A DNA stretch of 64,000 bases from Paenibacillus cellulositrophicus. GTDB lineage: Bacteria; Bacillota; Bacilli; Paenibacillales; Paenibacillaceae. This document shows, piece after piece, positions 42,153-51,965 of the stretch. The stretch lies in contig NZ_CP045295.1 in assembly GCF_009363095.1 (NCBI RefSeq), positions 1,054,001 to 1,118,000 of the forward strand, in the 5' to 3' direction. The notes under the pieces are model-generated. The model searched no databases. It saw nothing but the letters and a program-made list of their open reading frames with translations, and was not told where the DNA came from. The position numbers were made by a program, and so were the translations under genes. Numbering within the stretch: position 1 is the first letter of the stretch; each line of letters starts with the position of its first letter.

Positions 42153-43040
42153 CTAATCATTCTCCTGCTGCGATAGCTGCTTGATCAAAGCCGGAACCCA
42201 CGAGCGGATCGGTTTAAACGAATATCCCAGCCGTTCCGCCTTAGAGGTGTCCATCGTCCAAGACTCCGGCACGCCAAAAGGAGAAGCATTTTCTTTCGCC
42301 GATTCCCGCTGGATGATGGCTTTGCGTCCCGTTTCCTTCTCGATCCAGCCAATGATGTCCGATAGTTTGACATCCCCCTGCGAGCAGGCATTGATCGGCC
42401 CCTCAACACGCTGGGTTCTCAGCCAGCTCAGGAAAGAGGCGGCCTCTTCAGAATCGATCAACGACAGCTTGGCGCTCAGATTCGGCATGCCGATCGGCGT
42501 ACCGCTTTGGATCCGCCGGATATGGAATTCAAGCCGCTCCGTGTAATCATCCTCCCCCAGCACGATCGGGAAGCGGACGGCGCATACCGGGAAGTCGGCC
42601 TTTTGGAAAAAGACAGCTTCGGCGAGCCGCTTGCCTTCCGCATAGGAGAAATCATCCTTGCCTCCCATCGTGATCGGATAAATGTACGGGTTGACGTCCT
42701 TCTCCTGATTCTGGTGCGAAGAAGGATCGTACACCGACAGAGACGAGGTAAGTATGTATCTTTTGACTTTTCCCTGAAATACGTCACAGGCATCCTGGGC
42801 CGCTTGAGGGGAATAGCAGATGTTGTCATATACGACCTCCCACACCCTGCCGCCCGCTACTGCCTGAGCCAGAGATTCCTTATTCTCGCGATCCAGCACC
42901 AGCCGCTCTACCCTGTCGCCAAAGGGATCCGGCGTGTTTCCTCTTGTCGCGATGGTGACTTCATGCCCATCCTCCAGCAGCCGCTCAACAAGCCGTTTGC
43001 CAAAAAAACGGGTACCGCCAAGGATCAGTATGTTCTTCAT
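42153..43040 (-). CDS. NAD-dependent epimerase/dehydratase family protein
   Basis: Extended short-chain dehydrogenase fold, 295 residues. Nucleotide-binding ILILGGTRFFGKRLVERLL, a Ser in ILTSSLSVYD and the catalytic Tyr-x3-Lys in FSYAEGKRLAE. Substrate not predictable; resembles Bacillus YfnG/RNA-binding-like reductases of the NAD-epimerase group. Monocistronic, with a terminator downstream. The upstream gap 43041-43272 shows nothing else of note. Confidence 0.85.
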   Translation of the reverse strand: MKNILILGGTRFFGKRLVERLLEDGHEVTIATRGNTPDPFGDRVERLVLDRENKESLAQAVAGGRVWEVVYDNICYSPQAAQDACDVFQGKVKRYILTSSLSVYDPSSHQNQEKDVNPYIYPITMGGKDDFSYAEGKRLAEAVFFQKADFPVCAVRFPIVLGEDDYTERLEFHIRRIQSGTPIGMPNLSAKLSLIDSEEAASFLSWLRTQRVEGPINACSQGDVKLSDIIGWIEKETGRKAIIQRESAKENASPFGVPESWTMDTSKAERLGYSFKPIRSWVPALIKQLSQQEND

Positions 43041-43272
43041 GGATATCCTCCTTTAACGTATAAAAAGCTTACAGCCCAGCTTCTTGAACACTATGAAATA
43101 TTGTACCATACTCCTGCCTGCCGATCATGTTCCCGCCGCCCGCCGATCCGCCTTTTTATATGGAAACGTCCATCCAACCGGCGCATATTCAGACGGAAAC
43201 CAAACCGCTTCCAAGCAGCAGCTGTCCTTACCTGATTCAAACACGCGGCCTAACCGTTCCTGTACAGACGCT

Positions 43273-43313
43273 AAAAAAGCGTACCCTTCCGTTTAACCGG
43301 AAAGGCACGCTTT
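43273..43313 (-). terminator. Terminator after dnaD
   Basis: Imperfect stem AAGCGTACCCTTCCG / CGGAAAGGCACGCTT with six T on the minus strand. Confidence 0.82.
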
Positions 43314-43326
43314 CAACTCTCTAATG

Positions 43327-44019
43327 TCAGGCTCTGCCGCCGCCGCGGAACTTCTGCGTGTAGGCTCTGGCGTCCTCGGCACTACGCACCCGGTTGCGGC
43401 TCCATTCCAGCAGGATCCGGTCTATGTACCGAAAATGGACCTTACCGGCAAAGACCGCCTCCTTCAGCGCCATGCGGATGAGCTCTTCAGGGTAACGGTC
43501 CTGGTCCATCCAACCCGAAATCGTTTCGCATTCCATCGGTGAGAGAGGACGGCCGAATTCCTTTTCGAAAACGGTAAACATATTGCTGCTGTCCGTCTCC
43601 GGCTTGGCCGCCTTCTTCGTCCGTCTGTTCGCAGCCTGGGTTCGCTGCTTCTCCTCGCTCGCCAGGCACAGGCTCAGCTGATGATACAGGCCGGACAAGT
43701 TGTACCGTTCATATTGAATGCCGCGCAGCTCGTCCAGCTCCTCATCAATGGCGATGAACCCTGCCCTCATCAGCTTCTGCAGCGACTCCGCAATCGACTG
43801 GGCACCGGATCCCGTAACCTCCTCCAGCTCCTCCATCGTCGGAAAGTCCTTCTGCTCGACCTGCTTGAACGCAATCAGGTGAACGAGCAGCATCGCTTCG
43901 CTATCCGTCAGCTTCAGCTTGCGGTAATGGCGAAGCAGCACATACGGAATGACCGCCATGCCTGCCCCGAGTCCGGATGATGCTCCCTCGGCCCATGTCT
44001 TCCAACCTGCATTGTCCAT
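43327..44019 (-). CDS. dnaD: DNA replication initiation protein DnaD
   Basis: Primosomal protein that helps DnaA/DnaB load the helicase; 230 residues (B. subtilis 232). N-terminal winged helix with AVIPYVLLRHYRKLKLTDSEAM, variable linker rich in Lys/Arg, then the DnaD/DnaB2 domain: VFEKEFGRPLSPMECETIS and the YxxxIRxxWxx-like FRYIDRILLEWSRN. The start at 44019 (MDNAGW) has GAGGTGG upstream; an ATG 21 bases earlier overlaps the asnS stop but has no ribosome site. Gene order asnS-dnaD as in B. subtilis. Confidence 0.93.
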   Translation of the reverse strand: MDNAGWKTWAEGASSGLGAGMAVIPYVLLRHYRKLKLTDSEAMLLVHLIAFKQVEQKDFPTMEELEEVTGSGAQSIAESLQKLMRAGFIAIDEELDELRGIQYERYNLSGLYHQLSLCLASEEKQRTQAANRRTKKAAKPETDSSNMFTVFEKEFGRPLSPMECETISGWMDQDRYPEELIRMALKEAVFAGKVHFRYIDRILLEWSRNRVRSAEDARAYTQKFRGGGRA

Positions 44020-44039
44020 GAGCTCCACCTCTTCCGGCA

Positions 44040-45335
44040 TTATGGGTACAAGCGGTACAGCGTCCGCGGGAACGGAATCGTCTCGCGCACATGATCCAGA
44101 CCGCAAATCCAGGCTACCGTCCGTTCCAGTCCGAGACCAAATCCGGAATGCGGCACGGTTCCGTATTTACGCAGGTCCAAGTACCATTGGTAGGCGTCCG
44201 TGGACAGCTCATGCTCCTTGAAGCGTTCCTCCAGCAGCTGCGGATCGTCGATCCGCTGCGAGCCGCCAATAATTTCGCCGTATCCTTCCGGAGCGATCAT
44301 GTCAGCACACAGCACGACGTCCGGACGGTTCGGATCCGGCTTCATATAGAACGCCTTGATGCCGACCGGATAGTGCGTAATGAACACCGGCTTGTCGTAA
44401 TTTTCGGCAATCGCCGTTTCATGCGGAGCGCCAAAATCCTCGCCCCAAGGAATATCGAAGCCTTGTCCATGCAAAAATTCGATCGCTTCATCGTACGTGA
44501 TGCGCGGGAACGGCGCCTGAATGTTCTCCAACTTGGATACATCGCGTCCTACCGCTTCCAGCTCTGCCCGGCAGTTTTTGACGACGGACTGCACCACGTG
44601 CGCAATGAACTGCTCCTGCACGCGGAGGCTCTCTTCGTGATCCGTAAATGCCATTTCCGGCTCGATCATCCAGAACTCAATCAAATGGCGCCGGGTTTTG
44701 GACTTCTCGGCACGGAAAGTCGGTCCGAACGAATACACCTTACCGAGGGCCATCGCCGCGGCTTCCATGTACAGCTGACCGCTCTGAGTGAGATAGGCGT
44801 CCTCCTCGAAGTATTTCGTATGGAACAGGTTCGTTGTCCCTTCGGCCGACGTCGGCGTCAAGATCGGCGGGTCCACCAGGGTGAAGCCGTTCTGGTCAAA
44901 GAACTCCTGCACGGCGCGGATAATTTCGGCGCGGATCACCAGGATCGCCCGCTGCTTGGACGATCTGAGCCACAAGTGGCGGTGATCCATCAAGAAGTCG
45001 ACGCCATGCTCTTTCGGCGTAATCGGATAGTTCTCCGTCAGATGAATGATTTCCACATCCGTGACGGTCATCTCATAGCCGGACGGACTACGCGGCTCCT
45101 CGCGCACGACGCCTGTGACGTACAGGGAGCTCTCCTGCGTCAAGCTTTTCGCGTCTTCCCACACTTTATCGGTGACTTCGCTCTTGACGACGACGCCCTG
45201 GATGTATCCGGTGCCGTCGCGCAGCTGCAAAAATTGAATTTTACCGCTGGAACGCTTGTTGTTGATCCAGCTGCCAATCGTGACGGTTTCGCCCACGTGC
45301 TTGCTTACGTCACGAATTACACATTTGGTGGCCAT
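44040..45335 (-). CDS. asnS: Asparaginyl-tRNA synthetase
   Basis: Charges tRNA-Asn; 431 residues. OB-fold anticodon domain ([21 protein letters not shown]), class II motifs: motif 2 [19 protein letters not shown] and motif 3 [15 protein letters not shown]. Asn- rather than Asp-type by overall likeness. Start has GGGAGAG upstream. Downstream of ackA by 44 bases and followed by dnaD, probably one transcript. Confidence 0.97.
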   Translation of the reverse strand: MATKCVIRDVSKHVGETVTIGSWINNKRSSGKIQFLQLRDGTGYIQGVVVKSEVTDKVWEDAKSLTQESSLYVTGVVREEPRSPSGYEMTVTDVEIIHLTENYPITPKEHGVDFLMDHRHLWLRSSKQRAILVIRAEIIRAVQEFFDQNGFTLVDPPILTPTSAEGTTNLFHTKYFEEDAYLTQSGQLYMEAAAMALGKVYSFGPTFRAEKSKTRRHLIEFWMIEPEMAFTDHEESLRVQEQFIAHVVQSVVKNCRAELEAVGRDVSKLENIQAPFPRITYDEAIEFLHGQGFDIPWGEDFGAPHETAIAENYDKPVFITHYPVGIKAFYMKPDPNRPDVVLCADMIAPEGYGEIIGGSQRIDDPQLLEERFKEHELSTDAYQWYLDLRKYGTVPHSGFGLGLERTVAWICGLDHVRETIPFPRTLYRLYP

Positions 45336-45379
45336 GCCTCAATCTCTCCCTTAACTTTACTTGCCTGTATCCCTTCAGC

Positions 45380-46588
45380 CTAGGCGTTCAAGGATTGAAC
45401 GATCCGGTTAGTATCGCGGGCGATCACCAGTTCCTCGTTCGTCGGAACGACCAGCACTTCCACCTTGGAGTTCTTGGAAGAAATGCGGCGCGGTTCGCCG
45501 GAACGGACGGCGTTCAGTTCTTCGTCCAATTCCACGCCCAGGTAAGTCAAATTTTCGCATACTTTTTTACGCAAAACAACCGAATTCTCACCGACGCCCG
45601 CCGTGAAGACGATCACGTCCACGCCGTTCAGTGCGGCAGCATATGAACCGATGTACTTGCGCAAACGGTATTCGTACATGTCAAAGGCCAGCTTGGAATG
45701 GGCATCGCCCTTCTCCATCCCTTCGGTAATTTCGCGCATGTCGCTGCTGATGCCGGAAATGGCCAATAGACCGCTGTGCTTGTTCAGCATGGAGTTCACT
45801 TCGTTGACCGTCAGCTCTTCCTTGTTCATCACGTAAGGAACGATCGCCGGATCCAGGTCACCACTGCGTGTACCCATCATCAAGCCTTCGAGCGGTGTCA
45901 TGCCCATGGAGGTGTCAACCGATTTTCCGCCATCCACGGCGGTTAGGCTGGCCCCGTTACCGATGTGGCAGGTAATGATCTTCAGATCCTCCAGCGGCCG
46001 GCCCAGGTACTCCGCTGCAGCTTTGCTGACAAAATCATGCGAGGTGCCATGCATACCGTAACGTCTGACTTTGTATTTGTTGTACAGCACTCTCGGAATG
46101 GCATACAGATAAGCCGTCTCCGGCATGGTCTGATGGAAGGCGGTATCAAACACGACAACCTGCGGAACGCCAGGCATATTCGCCTCCGTTGCTTTGATCC
46201 CCAGCATGGATGCAGGGTTATGAAGCGGTGCCAGATCGAACAGCTGGCGGATTTTAGACTTGGCTTCCGCATCCACCAGAGCGGATTCATTGAAGAATTC
46301 TCCCCCGTGCACGACCCGGTGGCCGACCGCCTGGATTTCATCCACAGATTCGATCACGCCGTTCTCTTTATCCGTCAGCAGGGCGAGCACCTTGCGGATC
46401 GCTGTCGTATGCTCCAAAATTTCGCTGACCTCGGTCACGTCCGGACGGCCGGTAGGTTTATGGGTAACGATGGATGAGTCCATGCCGATCCGTTCTACGA
46501 GTCCTTTTGCAAGTACGCTTTCGTCTGTCATATCATACAGCTGGTATTTCAGCGAAGAGCTGCCAGCATTGATTACCAAAATTTTCAC
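45380..46588 (-). CDS. ackA: Acetate kinase
   Basis: Interconverts acetate and acetyl phosphate with ATP; 402 residues. Family signatures VINAGSSSLKYQLYD and the second RRYGMHGTSHDFVSKAA, with VFTAGVGENS near the C-terminus. The GTG start overlaps the upstream gene's stop (GTGA). pta is not in the window. Confidence 0.97.
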   Translation of the reverse strand: MKILVINAGSSSLKYQLYDMTDESVLAKGLVERIGMDSSIVTHKPTGRPDVTEVSEILEHTTAIRKVLALLTDKENGVIESVDEIQAVGHRVVHGGEFFNESALVDAEAKSKIRQLFDLAPLHNPASMLGIKATEANMPGVPQVVVFDTAFHQTMPETAYLYAIPRVLYNKYKVRRYGMHGTSHDFVSKAAAEYLGRPLEDLKIITCHIGNGASLTAVDGGKSVDTSMGMTPLEGLMMGTRSGDLDPAIVPYVMNKEELTVNEVNSMLNKHSGLLAISGISSDMREITEGMEKGDAHSKLAFDMYEYRLRKYIGSYAAALNGVDVIVFTAGVGENSVVLRKKVCENLTYLGVELDEELNAVRSGEPRRISSKNSKVEVLVVPTNEELVIARDTNRIVQSLNA

Positions 46589-47457
46589 ACGCGGTCACCA
46601 TCCTTGTCATACTTGAAGAAGCCTACTCCCGTTTTCACGCCCAAATGCCCGGCACGAACCATTTTCTTCAGCACGATGGACGGGCGGTATTTCAGTTCGC
46701 CGAACTCGCGGAACATGCGCTCCAGAGCGGCCAGGACCGAATCCAGACCGAAGCGGTCCGCCATTTCGAGCGGTCCGTGCTGGAACGAATAGCCGATCCG
46801 CATAGCATCGTCAATATCTTCCGCGGAGGCGACGCCTTCCTGCAGGATATGCAGCGCTTCGTTAATCATCAGGCAGATCATGCGGCTTGTCACAAAGCCT
46901 GGGGACTCATATACCATGATCCCTTTCTTGTCCACGACTTCCTCCACAAAACGCTTCGTTTCCCCGAACGTGGAATCAGACGTCTTCAAGCCGCGGATAA
47001 TTTCCACGAGGTCAACCTTGCTGACAGGATGGATAAAGTGCAGACCGATGACACGCTCCGGATAAATCGTCGTGCTCGCAAGCTCCGTTAAGCTGAGCGT
47101 AGAAGTATTGCTGGCGAGAATAATATGATTAGGACACACTTGATCCAGCTGGGCAAATACTTCCTTCTTCGCTTCAAGATCCTCCGAAATGGTCTCAATG
47201 ACCATATCGCAGCTTCCCAGCTCGGCAAAATGGACCACCTTTTGGATTCGGCCCAAAATGAGCTTTTTCTCCGCCTGGGTGATCGCCCATTTCTCAAGCT
47301 GCTTATCGAGACTCGTTTCGATCATGCTGTACGAATAATCGAGTTTCTCCGGCGTTTTCTCGACCAGCAGAACGTCCAGGCCTCTGGCGGCCAGCATTTC
47401 GGCTATGCCTTGGCCCATCGTCCCCCCGCCGATAACACCAATTTTTTTAAAGTACAT
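46585..47457 (-). CDS. 3-hydroxybutyryl-CoA dehydrogenase
   Basis: NAD-dependent 3-hydroxyacyl-CoA dehydrogenase, 290 residues. N-terminal Rossmann motif IGVIGGGTMGQGIAEML, the catalytic His in GLHFIHPVSKVDLVEII and the family C-terminal domain with GVGFFKYDKDG. Resembles Hbd/MmgB. Translationally coupled to ackA, which links acyl-CoA metabolism to acetate formation. The upstream gap 47458-47561 is AT-rich and should hold the promoter. Confidence 0.93.
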   Translation of the reverse strand: MYFKKIGVIGGGTMGQGIAEMLAARGLDVLLVEKTPEKLDYSYSMIETSLDKQLEKWAITQAEKKLILGRIQKVVHFAELGSCDMVIETISEDLEAKKEVFAQLDQVCPNHIILASNTSTLSLTELASTTIYPERVIGLHFIHPVSKVDLVEIIRGLKTSDSTFGETKRFVEEVVDKKGIMVYESPGFVTSRMICLMINEALHILQEGVASAEDIDDAMRIGYSFQHGPLEMADRFGLDSVLAALERMFREFGELKYRPSIVLKKMVRAGHLGVKTGVGFFKYDKDGDRV

Positions 47458-47561
47458 GTTTCTGCTCCACCTTCCATGGTCTTCTATATTTATTGTACCC
47501 TTCTTGTCGAAAAATACATTTACGACCCAACTTATAATAATAACGCAGCATTAAAAAAAAG

Positions 47562-47591
47562 TAAAAAAAAGAGCCAGCGCATCAGGCTGGC
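47562..47591 (-). terminator. Terminator overlapping the end of the FtsH-like gene
   Basis: GCCAGC (47573-47578) pairs with GCTGGC (47586-47591) and is followed by nine T on the minus strand. The stop codon of the gene (47582-47584) lies in the loop, so the upstream arm is coding. Confidence 0.8.
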
Positions 47592-49084
47592 AGTAGTGAA
47601 AACTCATGAAACAGCTTGCGGAATTGTTCGCCGGACAGCGTTTCTTCTGCCAGCAAAATATCCAGAGATTTGTCGAAAATGATCCTATGGTTGTCCAGAA
47701 GGCTGCGCGTTCTGCCCATCAGGTCTTCCAGAATCTCATTGTTCACCTTCATCAGCTCTTCGGTCGTGACCATATCCATGTTTACGATGCCAAGCGACGT
47801 AAGGCCGGATCTCATCATTGTCTTGACGATGTCGAGCGCCTGTTCAAAGTCGTTGCTCGAACCGGTGCTGCGTCCGCCGTAGAAAATTTCCTCCGACGCC
47901 GCGCCGCCGAGAGCGATCATGATCTGCTCTTCCAGGAACGATTTCGTGTACAGGTACTGCTCCGACTGCGGATTGTGGCGCACGTAACCGAGCGCCTTGC
48001 CGCGTGGGCTGAGGGCCACCTGGCTGACACTGCCCGGACGCACCAGCTCTGCCATGATGGCATGTCCAAGCTCATGGATGGCGACGCGTTTCTTCTCTTC
48101 GATCGTCGATTCACGGTCGGTGCGCTCACCCATCATCACCTTGTCGATGGACATGGACAGATGGCGCTGCTCGATCTCTTTCAGACCTTCGCGCATCGTG
48201 TAGATCGCGGCTTCGTTCATGACGCTCTCCAGCTGGGCGCCGGAGAAGCCGTAAGATTCCTCGGCGATTTTATCGAGGTTGACCTCCTCGTGCAGCGGCT
48301 TGTTCTTCGCATGCAGCTCCAGGATGTGCTTGCGTCCCTTCTTGTCAGGCAGGTCCACCTGAATATGACGGTCGAACCGTCCCGGACGAAGCAGCGCGCT
48401 GTCCAGCATCTCCTTGCGGTTGGTCGCCGCAATCAAAAGGATTCTCGGGCTGTCCGACGAATAAATGCCGTCCATCTCGGTCAGCAGCTGGTTCAGCGTC
48501 TGATCGTATTCGCGCTGCTGCCCGCCTTCGCGCTTGCCGCCGATGACGTCGATCTCATCGATGAAAATGATCGCGCTCTGCTTGTTCTCCTTGGCTGCCC
48601 GGTTTCTCGCATCGCGGAACAGATCCCGGACACGGCCCGCGCCGACGCCGACGTACATTTCTACGAACTCACTGCCGGATGCGGCAACGAATACCGAATC
48701 CGTGTAATGTGCGGCCGCCTTGGCCATCAGCGTCTTCCCTGTTCCGGGAGGTCCCGTCAGCAGAATTCCTTTCAACGGGCGAATGCCGAGCTTCTGGATT
48801 TCATCATGACGGATCAGGAAGTCCAGTGCCTCGCGCAGCTCCTGCTTGGCATTATCCTGGCCGCCGATTTCTTCAAAAGTGAGCTTCTTCGGCCCGCCCT
48901 TTTTACGCTTGCGTTCCGAAGCAGCACCTACCGTCAGTCCGCCTCTCATGTTGGTCATAAACAGGAGTCCGCCGATCATCAAGCCGGCGATAATGAGAGG
49001 GATGACATTGACCCCTACAAAAGCTAGAAAAATGAATAATACCGGCACAAATCCGATCAAAATTTCCTTCAGCAATTTAGGCAT
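47582..49084 (-). CDS. FtsH-like AAA ATPase/zinc metalloprotease, short form
   Basis: 500 residues against about 640 for FtsH. Two closely spaced membrane helices at the N-terminus (about 9-25 and 30-46) with almost no outside loop, then AAA module: Walker [10 protein letters not shown], Walker [10 protein letters not shown], second region of homology [20 protein letters not shown]. The peptidase motif is HELGH where FtsH has HEAGH; the third ligand Asp is likely in [11 protein letters not shown]. All catalytic residues are present. The ATG at 49084 overlaps the stop of its partner (TAATG). Probably a membrane quality-control protease distinct from housekeeping FtsH, and related to but shorter than it. 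Confidence 0.88.
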   Translation of the reverse strand: MPKLLKEILIGFVPVLFIFLAFVGVNVIPLIIAGLMIGGLLFMTNMRGGLTVGAASERKRKKGGPKKLTFEEIGGQDNAKQELREALDFLIRHDEIQKLGIRPLKGILLTGPPGTGKTLMAKAAAHYTDSVFVAASGSEFVEMYVGVGAGRVRDLFRDARNRAAKENKQSAIIFIDEIDVIGGKREGGQQREYDQTLNQLLTEMDGIYSSDSPRILLIAATNRKEMLDSALLRPGRFDRHIQVDLPDKKGRKHILELHAKNKPLHEEVNLDKIAEESYGFSGAQLESVMNEAAIYTMREGLKEIEQRHLSMSIDKVMMGERTDRESTIEEKKRVAIHELGHAIMAELVRPGSVSQVALSPRGKALGYVRHNPQSEQYLYTKSFLEEQIMIALGGAASEEIFYGGRSTGSSNDFEQALDIVKTMMRSGLTSLGIVNMDMVTTEELMKVNNEILEDLMGRTRSLLDNHRIIFDKSLDILLAEETLSGEQFRKLFHEFSLLPA

Positions 49085-49608
49085 TATTCCCACACTCCCA
49101 TCTTGCCGGGATCACGGGGCAGAACAAGAAACTTGCTTGAGCTGCCGTCCGTCAGCGTAATATAGACATTTTTCGTGTCCATTTCGGCTTTCGTCTGAAT
49201 TCCGGTACCCTTAGCCAGATCCTGCAGCTTGACCGGAATTTCCGTATAGCGCTTGTTTTCCATCGCTTCGGCTACAGAGAACATCGCTTTATCCCAATAC
49301 TGGTTCAGCTTGTCCGATGAATGATCCACAAAATCGAACTTCAGCGTCCGGGTGCCGACGACGGATTTGCCTTCGGTGGAGATTTTATCCGCCAAATCAG
49401 CCAAATTTACATTCGGCTTCAAATCGAGTTTCAAATCCACCTGATCGCGGGTAATATTAAAATGTGCGTTATTCACGCCCTGATAATTGCTGACGATTTT
49501 TTGCAGCGGACCCTGCAGGGTCGTTTGCCGATAAAAGAACCAGCCGCCAAACAGTACGGCTACCGAAACCACAACAGTTATAATAATAGGCAATGGACGC
49601 AATTTCAC
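49084..49608 (-). CDS. Membrane-anchored protein, partner of the FtsH-like protease
   Basis: 174 residues: N-terminal helix PIIITVVVSVAVLFGGWFF then a soluble extracytoplasmic domain rich in Lys/Asp (VDLKLDLKPNVNLADLADKI). Start GTG at 49608 with GAAAGGGGG 7 bases upstream; the longer frame contains this site. Overlaps the protease gene by one codon (TAATG), so the two are made together. No domain recognised; a regulatory or adaptor role is possible. Confidence 0.75.
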   Translation of the reverse strand: MKLRPLPIIITVVVSVAVLFGGWFFYRQTTLQGPLQKIVSNYQGVNNAHFNITRDQVDLKLDLKPNVNLADLADKISTEGKSVVGTRTLKFDFVDHSSDKLNQYWDKAMFSVAEAMENKRYTEIPVKLQDLAKGTGIQTKAEMDTKNVYITLTDGSSSKFLVLPRDPGKMGVWE

Positions 49609-49888
49609 TTGTTGTCCCCCTTTCGAAATGGCAAAGCAAAAAAAGTAAACTTTAGATGACAAAAATAAATATTTCGTTAGCGGTTCAAGTCCATTGGTCG
49701 GTCACCATGCTTCTGTTCAGTCCGATTCGATGGATGGTTTTGCGCTTGCCGCGAAACACAAGCATCTCTTCGTTGAATACACGCATCTGACCACACTTCT
49801 ATATACCATGTTTTTCAATAAAGAGCAGAAAAATCATCTTCCAAGCTGAAGCGGGCTCCTGAATTTTACTGAAAAACGCTATCCTCTA

Positions 49889-49917
49889 ATTATAGTACAA
49901 TCCGGGCTGTTCGTCAT
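49889..49917 (-). promoter_or_regulatory. Promoter of the protease operon
   Basis: Minus strand -35 ATGACG (49912-49917), 17-base spacer, perfect -10 TATAAT (49889-49894). It lies about 280 bases before the GTG at 49608, leaving a leader of about 270 bases with no structure that I recognise. Apart from this and the terminator at 50014-50043, I see nothing in the gap 49609-50070. Confidence 0.55.
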
Positions 49918-50013
49918 ATATATCTCTTCAATACAAATAAGAGTATATCACATTGTATATACTAAATCGAAGGTAAAGTGTGAATATATTTTAAATATTA
50001 TCCTTTGTAAGCC

Positions 50014-50043
50014 AAAGAACCCCATTTGAGGATGGGGTTCTTT
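50014..50043 (-). terminator. Terminator after the YpmB-like gene
   Basis: Perfect 12-bp stem AAAGAACCCCAT (50014-50025) / ATGGGGTTCTTT (50032-50043), symmetric, may act in both directions; T-run short. Confidence 0.7.
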
Positions 50044-50070
50044 CTGCATGATATGGCCGTTTAAACAAAA

Positions 50071-50589
50071 TCATCGATTGGGCAGCGTGAACGGGCTGCC
50101 GATTTCCGCTCCGTCGCTGAACCGGTAAAATTGATAGTAATAGTGATCTTTCACCTTGTAGAACAGCTGCCATACATATTCTCCGTTATAGACACCCGGT
50201 ACGAGGCGCATATCTTTAATGCCGGGAATGGAGCTTTTGATTTTGGCCTTCATCTTCTCTTTGGACATACCGCTGCTCAAAAGCTCTTGATGCACGGTAT
50301 TCTGGCCTTCCTTGGGTTTTCCCTGATCGGTGAACTGAACCCAGACCATGACCTCCTGGCCCGTCTTGTTCGTTCCTTCCACGACCCAGTAGATGCTGTT
50401 CTGGTCCCACACAGACTTTTGGGCATCGGCGACCGACACGATTCCGGCTTCCTGCTTCGCTTTGGCAATAGCGGTGTCCTTTTCGCTCCATTGGTCCTGC
50501 AGCACGTAAATAAAATAACGGTAAGCGCCGAAAATGATCAGCAGCAGGGCGACAATGCCGAGAAAGATCCATTTTTTCTTGTTCTTCAA
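50071..50589 (-). CDS. YpmB-like membrane-anchored protein
   Basis: 172 residues: N-terminal helix (KKWIFLGIVALLLIIFGAY) and two extracytoplasmic PepSY-like halves with AIAKAKQEAGIVSVADAQ, YWVVEGTNKTGQEVMVWVQF and GEYVWQLFYKVKDHYYYQFY. This fits the YpmB/DUF5590 family; ypmB is also near dinG and asnS in B. subtilis. Start has GAAAGGAAG upstream. Function unknown. Confidence 0.82.
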   Translation of the reverse strand: MKNKKKWIFLGIVALLLIIFGAYRYFIYVLQDQWSEKDTAIAKAKQEAGIVSVADAQKSVWDQNSIYWVVEGTNKTGQEVMVWVQFTDQGKPKEGQNTVHQELLSSGMSKEKMKAKIKSSIPGIKDMRLVPGVYNGEYVWQLFYKVKDHYYYQFYRFSDGAEIGSPFTLPNR

Positions 50590-50630
50590 CCTGAACTTCC
50601 TTTCTGAAAGGTGAGCTAATCATCCCGGTC

Positions 50631-51965
50631 TTAGCGGGAGAGAAGACCTTCAAAAGCCGCTTGGGCTTCCCTGCGGATGCGTTCCTCGTCCAAGGTGAGA
50701 CAGCTGCCGTGCTTTACGACCTGCTTCCCGTCCACCCAGACGTGCTCTACGTCCTTCGCGCTGGCCGAATAAATGACGTGTGAAATGAAGTCCGTACGCG
50801 GCAGAAAATGAGCCTGATCCGTATTCACCGCGATAAAATCCGCCTTCATCCCGGCCTCAAGTGCACCGACTCCCTCTAGGAACAAGGATTGGGCTCCGTA
50901 GATCGTACCCATACGCAGCGCTTCCGCCGCGGGAACCGCCGTCGGATCTCCCGAGACGCCTTTATGTATCAAAGCGGCAAGGCGCATTTCTTCAAACATG
51001 TCCAAATTGTTGTTGCTCGCCGCACTGTCGGTTCCCAGGGAAACCGTAATGCCTGCCTGCATCATGTCGGTAACGCGGGCCACACCACTCGCCAGCTTCA
51101 GGTTGCTGCCAGGGTTGTGTGATACCGTCACGTGATGCTTCGCCAAAATGTCGATTTCCTCGTCTGTCAAATGGACCGCGTGTGCCAGAATCGTCGGCCG
51201 TGAGAACATGCCGAGCTTCTCCAAATGGATCGCCGGACGCGTTCCATAATCGCGTACATTCTGCTCCACTTCCGCCTTGGTCTCCGACATATGCGTATGC
51301 ATCGGCAGATCCAGGTCATGCGCCGCCTGAACGAACTTCTCGATAAAATCAGGAGGGCATGTGTATGGTGCATGCGGAGAAATCATCGCCGTGATCCGGC
51401 CGTCTGCCTGCCCGTGCCAGTCCTTGGCGAACTGAATGGCTTCGTTCAGCTTGTGCCGCTGCACATCCTCCGCACACAGGCCGATGACACCGCGGGTCAG
51501 GGCAGCTCGCATGCCGGATTCAGTCACCACTTTGCCTACCTGATCCATATGATCGTACATATCGAGGAACGTCGTCGTGCCGCCCTTCAGCATTTCAAGC
51601 ACGGACAGCGAAGTCCCCCAGTAGACGTCACTGGACGTGAATTTCGCTTCCATCGGCCACATTTTTTCCTGCAGCCATTCCTGGAGCACCATGTCATCTC
51701 CGTAACCGCGAAGCAGCGACATGGCGGTATGTCCATGGGTGTTGATCAGGCCCGGCATAAAAAATAAATGCGTGCCGTCGACGACCTGTACGCCCTCCTC
51801 CAGCTGCGGCTCCTCTTCACCGATATAGGTGATGCGGTCGCCCTCAATGACCATCCAGCCATGCAATACCGGCTGCTCCGGCCGCAAAACGGCAAAGCTG
51901 CCGTTCTTAATGGCCCATTTAGGATTGGCGCTCCGGCTGCTCGAGCTCTTCAAATTGTCCGTCAT
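50631..51965 (-). CDS. mtaD: 5-methylthioadenosine/S-adenosylhomocysteine deaminase
   Basis: Zinc amidohydrolase, 444 residues, deaminating MTA and SAH to the inosine forms. Metal and catalytic residues in MPGLINTHGHTAMSLLRG, the His in MHTHMSETKAE, ILAHAVHLTDEE and SLGTDSAASNNN. Start at 51965 lies 47 bases inside rex in another frame; no later start is plausible. The short GGAAG directly before the ATG may serve as a weak ribosome site. Linked in function to the methionine-salvage genes at 28-37 kb. Confidence 0.92.
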   Translation of the reverse strand: MTDNLKSSSSRSANPKWAIKNGSFAVLRPEQPVLHGWMVIEGDRITYIGEEEPQLEEGVQVVDGTHLFFMPGLINTHGHTAMSLLRGYGDDMVLQEWLQEKMWPMEAKFTSSDVYWGTSLSVLEMLKGGTTTFLDMYDHMDQVGKVVTESGMRAALTRGVIGLCAEDVQRHKLNEAIQFAKDWHGQADGRITAMISPHAPYTCPPDFIEKFVQAAHDLDLPMHTHMSETKAEVEQNVRDYGTRPAIHLEKLGMFSRPTILAHAVHLTDEEIDILAKHHVTVSHNPGSNLKLASGVARVTDMMQAGITVSLGTDSAASNNNLDMFEEMRLAALIHKGVSGDPTAVPAAEALRMGTIYGAQSLFLEGVGALEAGMKADFIAVNTDQAHFLPRTDFISHVIYSASAKDVEHVWVDGKQVVKHGSCLTLDEERIRREAQAAFEGLLSR

